From Gammaproteobacteria bacterium (lineage in GTDB: Bacteria > Pseudomonadota > Gammaproteobacteria > CAIRSR01): 58,036 nucleotides of DNA. The notes beneath the pieces are model-generated. The model was not told the DNA's origin, searched no databases, and saw only the letters and a program-made list of their open reading frames with translations. Location of the stretch: positions 1 to 58,036 of the forward strand of contig CAUYTW010000319.1 of NCBI GenBank assembly GCA_963575715.1. The letters run 5' to 3'. Shown here one piece after another: positions 8,271 to 18,719 of this stretch; position 1 is the stretch's first letter, and the number at the start of each line of letters is the position of its first letter. The translations under genes were made by a program, and so were the position numbers.

Positions 8271-11203
8271 GGTGCCCCTCCAAGGTTAAGTACGGTTTGA
8301 TAATAATGTAAACGTTCCGCCCGGATACGGCGTTGTAAAAAATAAACCAGGATTAAACCGCCTAAGGCCAGTAGGTAATTTAGATACTCCCAAAAAATTT
8401 GGGAAGTGCGCTCCATGGGGAGAAGCATCCGTGAATATTGTCCTCGACCACGCAAGACAAGCAGGCTTTGATCTTCCAATGACCAATCCACGGCGTTTTG
8501 CAGTAATTGCACGGGTTTTAGGTAATTTGTACCGGTAGCCTGTGATGCCAATTCGATAGCGGTGTCACCAAGAAAATTAGCAGAACCGAAAAGAATCAGT
8601 CGCGCCGACGACGGTGAATGGTCGATCTTTCCAGTCACCACTGGTTTATTTTTATCCGTTTCCGATTTGCCTTCGGCGTTTGGTTCCACTCCAGTTTCAG
8701 GATCGACATCAGCTGCTTTACTTTTATCCGCAGTTTTCAATAACGGTGAAGGTTTGTTCTTGAAATAGCTGTCAAACTGACCTTCAATAACTACGCCAAG
8801 GAGGCTTGCGCCATTTGACTTGCCTTCGGGAAAGCCTACTTCGCCGTAAAGCGAAAAGTTTGGCTGAATATTATCGGACGTCGATGTCCACGAACGCTCC
8901 GAGCTATGTAATAATTCAGTAATTTTGCGATTTTTATTTCGTTCTCGGTCAATCTCAATAGGCGATGCCCAGTTCATCGTCACCTGCGCCAGACTAGCGG
9001 TCATACTATTGGTGCGGTTCATTTGACTTTCTCGCAAATCTGCGAAATACGGATAAGGCACGGAACGTAATTCTTGAACCACGAAACCGCCTAATTCACG
9101 CCGGACCGGAATGGGAAATGGAGTATTTTGCGGATCGAGCACCATTGATTTACTTAGAGTAATCCCCATTTCAGCGAACCACTGCTCCAACCCGGTATCC
9201 TTAGCTTGCGCGGAGAGCGCTTGTCGTCCTTGCTCAATATGGTAGGGAGAAGCCGCAACGATTACGGTTCCACCCTGCATCATGAATTGATCGATGGCGA
9301 AAACCTGTTTTTCGTCCAGCGCCTCGGGAGCCAATATCAACAAAAGATCCGCTTCATTGGGAACCATGCCGGATTTCAAGTTGGTGTCACGCAATACTGC
9401 ATCTTCACTCAATTTTTGCCGCAAATTATCAAAATCTTGACCGCCACTTTCGGCCATCCCGAAACGGGCCATTTGTGAATTTCCGGGAGGCGCATACAAA
9501 GCAATGGTTCTAAGAAGTCCGGGGCTTAACCGTTTCAATCCCGCTTCGATAGCATGTTTGAATCCCGCTGCGTCTAATCCTTCTGGCAGCGGAACCGGAA
9601 CCGTCTGACCATCCGAGTCAAGCAGCATATAAAAATAGAAGGTCGCTTCATCTAGTAAACTTAGCGTCAGAGGACGGAAACCGTATTTTTTAGCGATTTC
9701 TTTCGCCAATTCACCATTACCTTCGTTTGGATCACGAATCTCCACGGTGAATTTTCCATTGGATTTTTGCTTCAATTCCTCCAGAACACCGTCTAAATCC
9801 TTGCGCAAGGTTGGCAGGGGATTCGGCAAACGATCATCCGGTGAAATAAATCCGTGAAATATTACTGGCTTACGCAACCCAGAGAAAAGATCGCCTCCTG
9901 CTTGATAGGAATGTAAAACTTTTTTGATGGCCCGAGTAAGATCGTATTCTGGGTTACGTAGACGCACATCCAAATCTCGTTCACCATGAGCTTTGAGTTC
10001 AATTAGATCACGGAATCCCAGTTTTTGAGTTTGATCACCGTAGCTAATTAAAATATCAAAATAGGAACTGATCACAGATTCCTGGTATTTTCCCGAGCTT
10101 TGGAAGGATACTGGTCGAATGCCATATTTTTCGTTGGCCTCACGTTCAACTTCCGAAGATTCATGTGGATCGACGAATTCCACTCGTACTTTGCCATTGC
10201 CCGCTACTTCGTACTCCTTGAGCAAATCTCGAATTTGGGGCACCAATGGACTAAGAAGGGGATGAGTTTGAGCGGTAAAATAGCCGCGTAGCAGGAGCGG
10301 TTCTTGAAGTTCCGCCAGATGAGTTCTGGTAGCCGGAGAAATGGAATAGACCTGACCTTGGGTAAGATCGGTTCGCATCCAGCCAATTTGGCCTAACCAT
10401 AAATTAGCTGCGAGGAAATTAGCGGCTCCCAGTAATGCCACCCACCCCCAATGCCGGTGGTATTCGGTATCCTGGCGATCAGTGGCCCAACGGAGTTTTT
10501 CGAGGGTGTAAATATTTAAAACAAGAAATACTCCGACTAGGCTCAAATAATAATACAAATCCCGTAAATCGATCACACCACGGGTAATGGATTCAAAGCG
10601 TGAGCCGGTACCCAGCAATTGCAAAAATTCCCCAGCGCGATGACCCAGCAAATGAGTCAGGGCATTAGCGCCGACAAGATAGAAAAACGCACAGATCAAG
10701 GTCGTACCGATCAAGCTGACAATGGCGTTATCGGTGCGCGCTGAGACAAATAGTCCGATGGCGATGTAGGCTGCAGCCAGCAATAATGCGGCTACGTAAC
10801 CACCAATTACCGGCCCGCCGTCAAGTGGCCCCAGGACGCTCACGGTCAGCGGCAACGGTAGGGTCAGGAGCAAAGCAACACCCACCAGGGCAAGGCTCGC
10901 CAGGAATTTCCCGAGAACCAGATAGTGCGTCGGAACTGGCAGTGTCATTAAAATTTCCAGAGTTCCCGCGCGGCGTTCCTCGCTCCATTGGCGCATGGTG
11001 AGCGCGGCGACCAGAAAAATTAACAACACGGGCATCCACTCGAATAAAGGACGCACATCGGCGATATTGCGAGCAAAAAAGGTATCTACCCAAAAGAAGG
11101 TAAAAAGAGAAATGGCTAGAAACGCGCCTAGGAAAAGATAGGCCACCGGTGAAGAAAAAAATGACCACAATTCCTTGCGTGCGATGCGAATTATTTCAGG
11201 CAT
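8267..11203 (-). CDS. ABC-2 permease fused to GldG-like auxiliary protein
   Basis: The start was chosen at MPEIIRIARKELWSFFSSP (11203), which overlaps the stop of the ATPase gene by 8 bases. The upstream frame extension to 11269 lies wholly inside the ATPase gene. Residues about 1-240 form an ABC-2 type permease with six helices (GldF-like, FSSPVAYLFLGAF, RRAGTLEILMTLPV). Residues about 260-950 form a GldG/ABC_transp_aux domain, with a helix near 265 and a final helix near 945 (YLNYLLALGGLILVYFLQRR). In Bacteroidota GldF and GldG are separate gliding proteins; fused or adjacent versions occur in many non-gliding bacteria. With the ATPase it makes a complete ABC-2 exporter whose substrate cannot be read from sequence. 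The GldG part contains a duplicated region (KVRVEFVDPHESSEV and KFTVEIRDPNEGNGEL). Confidence 0.82.
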   Translation of the reverse strand: MPEIIRIARKELWSFFSSPVAYLFLGAFLAISLFTFFWVDTFFARNIADVRPLFEWMPVLLIFLVAALTMRQWSEERRAGTLEILMTLPVPTHYLVLGKFLASLALVGVALLLTLPLPLTVSVLGPLDGGPVIGGYVAALLLAAAYIAIGLFVSARTDNAIVSLIGTTLICAFFYLVGANALTHLLGHRAGEFLQLLGTGSRFESITRGVIDLRDLYYYLSLVGVFLVLNIYTLEKLRWATDRQDTEYHRHWGWVALLGAANFLAANLWLGQIGWMRTDLTQGQVYSISPATRTHLAELQEPLLLRGYFTAQTHPLLSPLVPQIRDLLKEYEVAGNGKVRVEFVDPHESSEVEREANEKYGIRPVSFQSSGKYQESVISSYFDILISYGDQTQKLGFRDLIELKAHGERDLDVRLRNPEYDLTRAIKKVLHSYQAGGDLFSGLRKPVIFHGFISPDDRLPNPLPTLRKDLDGVLEELKQKSNGKFTVEIRDPNEGNGELAKEIAKKYGFRPLTLSLLDEATFYFYMLLDSDGQTVPVPLPEGLDAAGFKHAIEAGLKRLSPGLLRTIALYAPPGNSQMARFGMAESGGQDFDNLRQKLSEDAVLRDTNLKSGMVPNEADLLLILAPEALDEKQVFAIDQFMMQGGTVIVAASPYHIEQGRQALSAQAKDTGLEQWFAEMGITLSKSMVLDPQNTPFPIPVRRELGGFVVQELRSVPYPYFADLRESQMNRTNSMTASLAQVTMNWASPIEIDRERNKNRKITELLHSSERSWTSTSDNIQPNFSLYGEVGFPEGKSNGASLLGVVIEGQFDSYFKNKPSPLLKTADKSKAADVDPETGVEPNAEGKSETDKNKPVVTGKIDHSPSSARLILFGSANFLGDTAIELASQATGTNYLKPVQLLQNAVDWSLEDQSLLVLRGRGQYSRMLLPMERTSQIFWEYLNYLLALGGLILVYFLQRRIRAERLHYYQTVLNLGGAP

Positions 11204-12167
11204 GGACAGCCTCCGACAGAGACGAATTGTTGGGCGGAAGTGAAACGAGCGGATCGTTGATCTCGCCAAAGATAGTTTCCAAATCGCGTCGTTCCGGTTG
11301 TAGACGATATAGCTTTAACCCACCATTCAGAATTATGTGCGCCACACGCGGGGCAGTGGCGATTAAATCTGCGGCTTCCAGCGCATATTGATGGCGGCCA
11401 TCAATGGCACCGGGCAGGTAACGGATGGCGCGCACTCCATCTACGCCTTTGAGCAGGGCCTGGACTTTCTCTGGTCCGGCATCCACGCCTACCACCAAAT
11501 GCTGGGCGGTATCCAGATCACCAAGGCGTGCATCAAGGGCCAGCCTGCCATTGCGGATGATCAAGACGCGGTCGCAGGTGGCCTCGACTTCTTGAAGAAT
11601 ATGAGTTGAGAGTAGCACGATGGCATTGCGCGCCAACTCCCGAATCAGCGAGCGCATGTGCTGGATTTGGGTCGGGTCCAGACCATTGGTGGGTTCATCC
11701 AGGATGAGAATGTCTGGCTCATGCAAGATGGCCTGTGCGACACCGACCCGTTGCCGGTAACCACGCGAAAGAGTTCCAATCAGATTGGCTGCTCTGGATT
11801 CCAATTCAGTACGCGCAATGGCATGACGCACCGCCGCGAGTCGGCGTGCTTCCGGGATACCGTGCATACCGGCCTGATATTCCAAAAAATCAATCACCGT
11901 CATGTCGGGATAGAGCGGACAATTTTCAGGTAGATAGCCGATCAGGCGCTGCGCCATCCGCCGCTGCTCGGCCAAGTCTCGACCCTCCAAGGTGATGCGC
12001 CCTGAAGAAGGTTCGAGGAAGCCGGTAAGCACCTTCATGATGGTGGTCTTACCGGCTCCATTGTGGCCAAGCAATCCCACCACTTCACCGCGCTGGATCT
12101 CAAACGAAACATCATCCACCGCCTTGAAGTCACCGTAACTTCGTGTCAGATTTTCTACGTTAATCAT
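11196..12167 (-). CDS. ABC transporter ATP-binding protein (GldA-like)
   Basis: The ATPase of the ABC-2 exporter encoded downstream, 323 residues. Walker A is GLLGHNGAGKTT (about 32-43), the signature is LSRGYRQRVGVAQAI, Walker B with its Glu is DILILDEPTNGLDP, and the switch His is in STHILQEVE. The C-terminal 80 residues beyond the core are typical of CcmA/NatA-like ATPases. It is the first gene of the operon. Its start codon is part of the ATGA at the end of an RNA repeat (12168-12270), whose GGAG lies 6 bases before the ATG and can act as the ribosome binding site. Confidence 0.9.
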   Translation of the reverse strand: MINVENLTRSYGDFKAVDDVSFEIQRGEVVGLLGHNGAGKTTIMKVLTGFLEPSSGRITLEGRDLAEQRRMAQRLIGYLPENCPLYPDMTVIDFLEYQAGMHGIPEARRLAAVRHAIARTELESRAANLIGTLSRGYRQRVGVAQAILHEPDILILDEPTNGLDPTQIQHMRSLIRELARNAIVLLSTHILQEVEATCDRVLIIRNGRLALDARLGDLDTAQHLVVGVDAGPEKVQALLKGVDGVRAIRYLPGAIDGRHQYALEAADLIATAPRVAHIILNGGLKLYRLQPERRDLETIFGEINDPLVSLPPNNSSLSEAVHA

Positions 12168-12270
12168 CAGTGTCTCCGAGAAACCTCGCCCTTAGAGGGC
12201 GGGGAGGAAAGAAGACGGTTTTGCAACCGTCCAGTAAAAACGCCGGACTTTCCCGACTGCCAGCCCTTAC
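12168..12270 (-). ncRNA. HEARO/omega-RNA-like element, 3' part (copy B)
   Basis: Reading on the minus strand, the segment contains CGTAAGGGCTG, the conserved GTCGGGAAAGTCCGGC hairpin, then the terminal hairpin: outer stem GTCTTC/GGAGAC and inner stem CCCCGCCCT/AGGGCGAGG. It ends at CTG-ATGATT, where ATGA is the start of the ABC ATPase. The 5' two thirds of the element are missing. The pairs differ from those of copy A but keep complementarity. Confidence 0.75.
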
Positions 12271-12279
12271 GTGGCACTA

Positions 12280-13200
<921 letters not shown>

Positions 13201-13213
13201 TTAATAATTCTCA

Positions 13214-13237
13214 TGCCATTCTCTGCAAAGAATGGCA
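13214..13237. other. perfect hairpin between fmdB and argB
   Basis: TGCCATTCT and AGAATGGCA form a 9-bp stem with a 6-base loop. There is no clear T-tract on the minus strand, so it may be an RNA-processing or stability element in the fmdB-argB transcript rather than a terminator. Confidence 0.4.
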
Positions 13238-13259
13238 CAGAAATTAAGATAGAAAATGG

Positions 13260-13511
13260 TTAGTTCAATGCGCAGGAAGGACAGGCACCGGTACCACAAG
13301 ATGGCGGAGGAGTATCATGATGCTGGGCGCTGTCGGTGGAGCTGGAGCGACTCCACCCTGTGCCCTTGAAGACGATACCCGTGACAGAAATAAGTTTTTT
13401 CAGGGTAGAACGATGACACTCAGGACAGTCGGTAAGTGGGACATCATTTATCTTCTGTACTGCCTCGAAGCGGTGATCACAAGCATTACATGCGTAGTTA
13501 TAGGTGGGCAT
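13260..13511 (-). CDS. FmdB-family zinc-ribbon protein
   Basis: A small 83-residue regulatory-type zinc ribbon. MPTYNYACNACDHRFEAVQ is followed by DCPECH, giving the two CxxC pairs of the FmdB/CxxC_CXXC_SSSS family, then a low-complexity Ser-rich tail with a further CGTGACPSC. Function is unknown; in gammaproteobacteria such genes usually sit upstream of aspS, but here the neighbour is argB. Confidence 0.85.
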   Translation of the reverse strand: MPTYNYACNACDHRFEAVQKINDVPLTDCPECHRSTLKKLISVTGIVFKGTGWSRSSSTDSAQHHDTPPPSCGTGACPSCALN

Positions 13512-13639
13512 AGTTTTTAAATCTCCATTACAGACCGGCGTGGTTGTTCGTGGTCCTGGAAGGTTTTAGTGCGTTTTGTTAAAGTCGTGTTAAAGACTGA
13601 GGGCGGGATGGGACATTTTCAAGATCAAGGTTTAGGCTT

Positions 13640-13727
13640 TATTTACCACCTATCCGTGCTGACAAGGTTTTTGCTTCAATGCCACACAGTGGAATGCTGC
13701 TTCAGGGGCATAGGTGGCAACTTGGGT
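13640..13727 (-). mobile_element. TA-MITE copy 2 (decayed)
   Basis: The right end ATAGGTGGCAACTTGGGT is well preserved; the left end (ACCACCTATCCG) has lost its outer bases. The core with GCTTCAGGGGCAT resembles the copy at 26258-26351 in the same orientation. Confidence 0.6.
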
Positions 13728-13774
13728 TTCTTTATCACTTTTGGCCTAATTCTGGATATGATCAATTAGTGTTA

Positions 13775-13866
13775 ATCCAAGTTGCTATCTATGTCCTTAA
13801 AGCTAACGTTTCATCGTGGGCATTGTAATGAAAATATCGTAACTACGGATAGGTAGCAACTTGGAT
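13775..13866 (+). mobile_element. TA-MITE copy 3
   Basis: Ends ATCCAAGTTGCTATCTAT and ATAGGTAGCAACTTGGAT are flanked by TA at 13773-13774 and 13867-13868. Length is 92 bp and there is no coding capacity. Confidence 0.8.
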
Positions 13867-13994
13867 TAAAATAGTTGACTAAATTAGTTCTATTTTTTAT
13901 ATTTTTTAGTTGCTTGACACGGGTAATGGGCTGGCCTAGACTTTAAGCTATCTCTTATGGGTTGCATGTGGGTTGCATACTGTAGATATATGTA

Positions 13995-14085
13995 ACTCAA
14001 GTTGCTATCTATGCCCTTGAAGCCGCATTTGCTCATTGGAGCTTCGACGAAAACCAAGCAACCACGAATAAGTGGCAACTTGGGT
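13995..14085 (+). mobile_element. TA-MITE copy 4, directly upstream of nuoA
   Basis: Ends ACTCAAGTTGCTATCTAT and AAGTGGCAACTTGGGT are flanked by TA at 13993-13994 and 14086-14087. It ends 36 bases before the nuoA start, so the nuo promoter or leader must lie in or next to it. Confidence 0.78.
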
Positions 14086-14121
14086 TATGTAGCTAAACAT
14101 TCCACTGTAAGGAAGTAGGTA

Positions 14122-14478
14122 ATGTTACAGAACTACCTTCCTGTTTTATTTTTTCTAATGATCGGCATGGGGACGGGTATTGGCGCTATTGCCATGGGAT
14201 TTATTCTCGGACCACATCGACCTGATAGCGAAAAACTCTCTCCTTATGAATGCGGATTCGAGGCGTTTGACGATTCACGTCTGAAATTTGATGTGCGTTA
14301 TTATCTTATCGCTATTTTGTTCATTATTTTCGATATTGAAATTGCTTTTCTTTTTCCCTGGGGTGTAGTACTAAAACAACTGGGAGGGTCAGGGTTAGCG
14401 GCGATGGCATTATTTCTTGGGATTTTGGTAATTGGTTTTGTTTACGAATGGAAAAAGGGAGCGTTGGAATGGGAATAG
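14122..14478 (+). CDS. nuoA: NADH-quinone oxidoreductase subunit A
   Basis: A small membrane subunit of complex I with three helices, 118 residues. It shows the conserved [33 protein letters not shown] block, including the loop (residues about 38-50) next to the quinone channel and the FDIE acidic motif in the second helix. It is the first gene of the nuo operon; its last codons overlap the start of nuoB. A GTAAGGAAG stretch before the ATG can serve as ribosome binding site. Confidence 0.95.
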   Translation: MLQNYLPVLFFLMIGMGTGIGAIAMGFILGPHRPDSEKLSPYECGFEAFDDSRLKFDVRYYLIAILFIIFDIEIAFLFPWGVVLKQLGGSGLAAMALFLGILVIGFVYEWKKGALEWE

Positions 14479-14945
14479 AGGGTATTCTAGAGAAAGGCTT
14501 CGTAACCACCACCGCAGACATTGTAATTAATTGGGCGCGTACTGGTTCAATGTGGCCTATGACTTTTGGTTTAGCGTGCTGTGCTATTGAAATGATGCAC
14601 GCAGGCGCAGCTCGTTATGATTTAGATCGTTTTGGTATTGTATTTCGACCTAGTCCACGTCAATCTGATGTAATGATTGTAGCGGGAACGTTAGTTAATA
14701 AAATGGCGCCTGCGTTACGCAAGGTCTATGATCAAATGGCAGAGCCACGATGGGTGATTTCTATGGGATCTTGTGCTAATGGAGGAGGTTATTATTATTA
14801 TTCCTACTCCATAGTGCGTGGCTGTGATCGAATTGTACCTGTTGATATTTACATACCAGGTTGTCCACCGACAGCTGAGGCATTGATTTATGGTATTTTG
14901 CAATTACACAAAAAAATTAAACGTACCAATACTATTGCTCGTTAA
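14469..14945 (+). CDS. nuoB: NADH-quinone oxidoreductase subunit B
   Basis: The subunit that holds cluster N2, the last iron-sulfur cluster before quinone, 158 residues. Adjacent cysteines in LACCAIEMM and further ligands in SMGSCANGG and PGCPPTAEA are present. I chose [11 protein letters not shown] at 14469, which overlaps the nuoA stop, because the upstream in-frame ATG at 14448 only adds residues from the nuoA frame and the shorter form has the usual length. It sits in the hydrophilic arm at the junction to the membrane arm. Confidence 0.95.
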   Translation: MGIEGILEKGFVTTTADIVINWARTGSMWPMTFGLACCAIEMMHAGAARYDLDRFGIVFRPSPRQSDVMIVAGTLVNKMAPALRKVYDQMAEPRWVISMGSCANGGGYYYYSYSIVRGCDRIVPVDIYIPGCPPTAEALIYGILQLHKKIKRTNTIAR

Positions 14946-14980
14946 TTTTGTAATAGTATTGATTCTTTCTCCCCATAAGA

Positions 14981-15622
14981 ATGGGAATGATTTCGGTCAT
15001 GAATAGACTGAGTCTAGCGGAACGTCTACGAAACCACTTCGAGGATATTTATACAGCGTGCATTCAGGATCGTGGACAATTTATTCTGACCATGCCGCGA
15101 GAACATTTGCTAGAGGTAGGGTATAAATTGCGTGATGAACCAGATCTCCGTTTCGACACGTTGATGGATCTCTGTGGAGTAGATTATCTTACCTACGGTG
15201 AAGGTTATTGGAAGGAAAAACGTTTTGCAGTTGTCTATCAGTTGTTATCAATTGTCCACAATGAACGGATACGTCTTAAAATTTTTGTGGAAGGCGATCC
15301 ACCGATTGTTGATTCTGTAATAGATCTATGGCGATCTGCAGATTGGTTTGAACGCGAAGCATTCGACCTTTTTGGTATTGTCTTTGACGGGCATCCAGAT
15401 CTACGTCGTATTCTCACTGATTATGGTTTTATTGGTTATCCCCTGCGAAAGGATTTTCCACTCGTTGGCAATGTGGAGATGCGTTACGATCCTGCTTGTG
15501 GTCGGGTTGTTTATCAACCAGTAACCATTGAACAACGTACCCTAGTACCCCGCGTTATTCGTAAAGACAACCGCTACGCGGTGACAAACGATGGGAATGC
15601 TGGGATGGATGAGGGAGATTAG
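14981..15622 (+). CDS. nuoC: NADH-quinone oxidoreductase subunit C
   Basis: The 30-kDa subunit of the hydrophilic arm, 213 residues. It includes [12 protein letters not shown], the W(F)[10 protein letters not shown] motif and the [23 protein letters not shown] signature. It is a separate gene, not fused to nuoD as in E. coli. Several in-frame ATGs (14981, 14987, 14999) precede the conserved region, so the exact start is open. It is 9 bases from nuoD. Confidence 0.95.
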   Translation: MGMISVMNRLSLAERLRNHFEDIYTACIQDRGQFILTMPREHLLEVGYKLRDEPDLRFDTLMDLCGVDYLTYGEGYWKEKRFAVVYQLLSIVHNERIRLKIFVEGDPPIVDSVIDLWRSADWFEREAFDLFGIVFDGHPDLRRILTDYGFIGYPLRKDFPLVGNVEMRYDPACGRVVYQPVTIEQRTLVPRVIRKDNRYAVTNDGNAGMDEGD

Positions 15623-15631
15623 TAATCCGCT

Positions 15632-16885
15632 ATGGCAGAGATTAGAAATTACACATTGAATTTTGGGCCACAGCATCCAGCAGCGCATGGTGTTTTGCGT
15701 TTAGTACTAGAGCTTGATGGTGAGGTGGTACAACGAGCTGATCCCCACATCGGGTTACTTCATCGTGGAAGCGAGAAACTGGCTGAAAGCAGGACATTTA
15801 ATCAAAATATTGGCTATATGTCACGCATGGACTATATGTCGATGTTATGCAATGAGCATGCCTATGTATTAGCGATAGAACGCTTGCTTGGTATTGAAGT
15901 GCCTATTCGTGCTCAATATATTCGAGTAATGTTTGACGAAATCACTCGCATTCTTAATCATTTACTCTTTCTCGGCACTCATGGCCTCGATATTGGGGCA
16001 ATGACCATGTTTTTGTACTGTTTCCGCGAGCGTGAGGATTTGTTTGATTGTTATGAGGCAGTGTCTGGATCAAGGGTACATACCCAGTATTATCGTCCTG
16101 GTGGTGTGTATCGAGATTTGCCTAATACAATGTCTAAGTACCAACCGTCTAAATGGAATAGCCAGAAAGATCTTGAACGGCTTAATGCCAATCGACAAGG
16201 ATCTCTTCTTGATTTTCTTTGGGATTTTACTGAACGGTTTCCTGGATATGTTGATGAATATGAAACTCTTCTCACCGAGAATCGCATTTGGAAACAGCGT
16301 ACGGTAGGGATTGGTGTAGTTAGTCCAGAACGTGCGCTTCAATTGGGATTTTCTGGTCCGATGCTTCGAGGCTCTGGTGTTGAATGGGATTTACGTAAAA
16401 AACAACCATACGAGGTGTATGACCGTCTTGACTTCGATATTCCAGTGGGAGTCAATGGTGATTGTTACGATAGATATTTGGTTCGAGTTGAGGAAATCCG
16501 GCAGTCTAATCGAATTATTCGTCAATGTATTGAATGGTTACGTCATAATCCTGGTCAGGTGATAGTGGATAATCACAAGGTGGCTCCTCCTTCTCGGGAA
16601 AAGATGAAACATAATATGGAGTCACTCATTCATCACTTTAAACTTTTCTCTGAAGGATATTCGGTACCGGAAGGGGAAGTTTATGTTGCTATTGAACATC
16701 CCAAGGGTGAACTGGGGGTGTATCTGATTTCCGACGGAGCGAATAAGCCTTATCGATTCAGGGTTCGTGCATCCGGTTTTGCTCATTTGGCAGCAATGAA
16801 CGAAATGGCGAGTGGTCATATGTTGGCGGATGTTGTTGCCATTGTTGGCACCATGGATATTGTGTTCGGGGAGGTCGATCGGTGA
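15632..16885 (+). CDS. nuoD: NADH-quinone oxidoreductase subunit D
   Basis: The 49-kDa subunit that forms the quinone-binding cavity with NuoB; 417 residues, normal length. [23 protein letters not shown] and [12 protein letters not shown] carry the conserved His/Tyr region of the quinone site; [18 protein letters not shown] and the C-terminal [11 protein letters not shown]-like end ([12 protein letters not shown]) are typical. The stop overlaps the GTG start of nuoE. Confidence 0.96.
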   Translation: MAEIRNYTLNFGPQHPAAHGVLRLVLELDGEVVQRADPHIGLLHRGSEKLAESRTFNQNIGYMSRMDYMSMLCNEHAYVLAIERLLGIEVPIRAQYIRVMFDEITRILNHLLFLGTHGLDIGAMTMFLYCFREREDLFDCYEAVSGSRVHTQYYRPGGVYRDLPNTMSKYQPSKWNSQKDLERLNANRQGSLLDFLWDFTERFPGYVDEYETLLTENRIWKQRTVGIGVVSPERALQLGFSGPMLRGSGVEWDLRKKQPYEVYDRLDFDIPVGVNGDCYDRYLVRVEEIRQSNRIIRQCIEWLRHNPGQVIVDNHKVAPPSREKMKHNMESLIHHFKLFSEGYSVPEGEVYVAIEHPKGELGVYLISDGANKPYRFRVRASGFAHLAAMNEMASGHMLADVVAIVGTMDIVFGEVDR

Positions 16886-17391
16886 GTACCCAGCCCGAGG
16901 AAATGGTAAAAAAAATAGTTTTATCTCCAGCGGAACGCGAGGAGATTGAGCATTGGATAATTAAATATCCGCCTGAGCGCAGACAGTCAGCGGTCATGGC
17001 GGCGTTGCGGATTGTTCAAGACAATAATCATGGTTGGCTGTCACAAGCCCATTTAGAGGCAGTAGCAGCTTATTTAGAAATTCCGCTGATTGCTGTTCAA
17101 GAAGTAGCTTCTTTTTATTCAATGTATGAGTTAGCACCCATTGGTCGTCACAAAGTCTGCGTATGTACCAATATTTCTTGTATGTTACGAGGTTCGGACG
17201 AGGTGATTGCACATTTGAGCAAACGGCTTGGAATCAAGCCAGGCGAGACGACTACAGATGGGCGCTTTACGCTTAGGGAGGTAGAGTGCCTCGGTGCCTG
17301 CATTGGTGCGCCCATGATGCAGATCGGACGTCAGTATTATGAAAATCTGACTTCCGAGCGCATCGACCGGATCCTCGACAGTTTGGAATAG
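16882..17391 (+). CDS. nuoE: NADH-quinone oxidoreductase subunit E
   Basis: The 24-kDa subunit with a thioredoxin-like fold that binds the 2Fe-2S cluster N1a, 169 residues. Cluster ligands are visible in [11 protein letters not shown] and [11 protein letters not shown]. The start is GTG at 16882, overlapping the nuoD stop (GTGA), which indicates translational coupling. It partners NuoF and NuoG in the NADH-dehydrogenase module. Confidence 0.95.
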   Translation: MSTQPEEMVKKIVLSPAEREEIEHWIIKYPPERRQSAVMAALRIVQDNNHGWLSQAHLEAVAAYLEIPLIAVQEVASFYSMYELAPIGRHKVCVCTNISCMLRGSDEVIAHLSKRLGIKPGETTTDGRFTLREVECLGACIGAPMMQIGRQYYENLTSERIDRILDSLE

Positions 17392-17395
17392 CGCC

Positions 17396-18682
17396 ATGGC
17401 TGATACTTGTCGTACTGAGAATGATAATGTTTGTTTGACCACGTTAAGTTTTAATCCACCTTGGACGTTAGAAAATTATCGCAAGGTAGGTGGATATCAG
17501 GCGTGGGAAAAAATCTTACAAGAAAAAACACCAACCACGAAAATTATTGCCGAAATAAAAAAGAGTGTCTTGCGTGGAAGGGGAGGTGCAGGTTTCCCGA
17601 CAGGAATTAAATGGAGTTTCATGCCTTCCAATGTTCAAGGGCAGAAATATATTGTTTGCAATTCCGATGAAGGCGAACCAGGTACTTGCAAGGATCGCGA
17701 TATCTTACGTTATAACCCACATTCTGTTATTGAAGGAATGGCGATTGCTGGGTATACCATCGGTGCGACTGTTGGTTATAACTATATTCGGGGAGAATTT
17801 TGGGAGCCTTACGAGCGATTCGAGGCTGCCATTGCTGAAGCACATGCGGCGGGTTTATTGGGTCATAATATTGGTGGTTCGGGAATAGATTTTGATATTC
17901 ATACGCATTTAGGAGCTGGAGCTTATATTTGCGGTGAGGAAACTGCGTTATTGGAATCGATAGAAGGAAAAAAGGGACAACCTCGATTTAAACCGCCTTT
18001 TCCAGCCAAATATGGTCTTTATGGTAAACCTACTACTATCAATAATGCTGAATCGTTGTCTTGTGTGCCCAGCATCGTGCGTAATGGTGGGAATTGGTTT
18101 AATGTATTGGGGGAGCCCATTTGCGGCGGTACCAAAATTTTTTGTATGTCAGGTCATGTAGCGCGGCCCGGTAATTACGAGGTATCTCTTGGAACACCAT
18201 TTCTTGAATTACTTGCTATGGCCGGAGGGGTTTGGAAAGGACACAGACTTAAGGCGGTAATTCCGGGAGGGTCTTCGACTCCGGTGGTTCCCGCAGATAT
18301 TATAAGGCGAGCTACCATGGATTATGGTGGTTTAGTGAGAGTAGGGTCTATGTTGGGGTCGGGAGCGGTCATTGTCATTGATGAAACGATGTGTATGGTG
18401 CGTTTATTGGCGCGTATTTCTCATTTTTACGCAGAGGAGTCGTGTGGCCAATGTACTCCCTGTCGAGAAGGTACCGGTTGGCTCGCACGTGTACTTCATA
18501 AGATTGAACATGGTGAGGGACGACCTGATGATTTGGATCTACTCGCTGATGTGGCGAGTAAAATTGAAGGTCGCACCATTTGTGCCCTCGGTGATGCTGC
18601 AGCGATGCCGGTAACTAGTTTTCTTAAGCATTTTCGAGCTGAATTTGAGTACCATATTAAACATAAAAAATGTATAGTCTAA
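17396..18682 (+). CDS. nuoF: NADH-quinone oxidoreductase subunit F
   Basis: The 51-kDa subunit that binds NADH, FMN and cluster N3, 428 residues. It shows the glycine-rich [29 protein letters not shown] for [22 protein letters not shown] for NADH, and the 4Fe-4S motif [12 protein letters not shown]. It is the electron entry point of complex I. Confidence 0.96.
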   Translation: MADTCRTENDNVCLTTLSFNPPWTLENYRKVGGYQAWEKILQEKTPTTKIIAEIKKSVLRGRGGAGFPTGIKWSFMPSNVQGQKYIVCNSDEGEPGTCKDRDILRYNPHSVIEGMAIAGYTIGATVGYNYIRGEFWEPYERFEAAIAEAHAAGLLGHNIGGSGIDFDIHTHLGAGAYICGEETALLESIEGKKGQPRFKPPFPAKYGLYGKPTTINNAESLSCVPSIVRNGGNWFNVLGEPICGGTKIFCMSGHVARPGNYEVSLGTPFLELLAMAGGVWKGHRLKAVIPGGSSTPVVPADIIRRATMDYGGLVRVGSMLGSGAVIVIDETMCMVRLLARISHFYAEESCGQCTPCREGTGWLARVLHKIEHGEGRPDDLDLLADVASKIEGRTICALGDAAAMPVTSFLKHFRAEFEYHIKHKKCIV

Positions 18683-18719
18683 AAATCCGCGATTAGCAAG
18701 GGCAAGTGATGGGGTTGCG

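Noticed and set aside
12168-12270. Leader hairpin before the ABC operon as a riboswitch
   Set aside because: The sequence is a copy of the dispersed RNA element found before unrelated genes; no ligand-class aptamer is recognisable.
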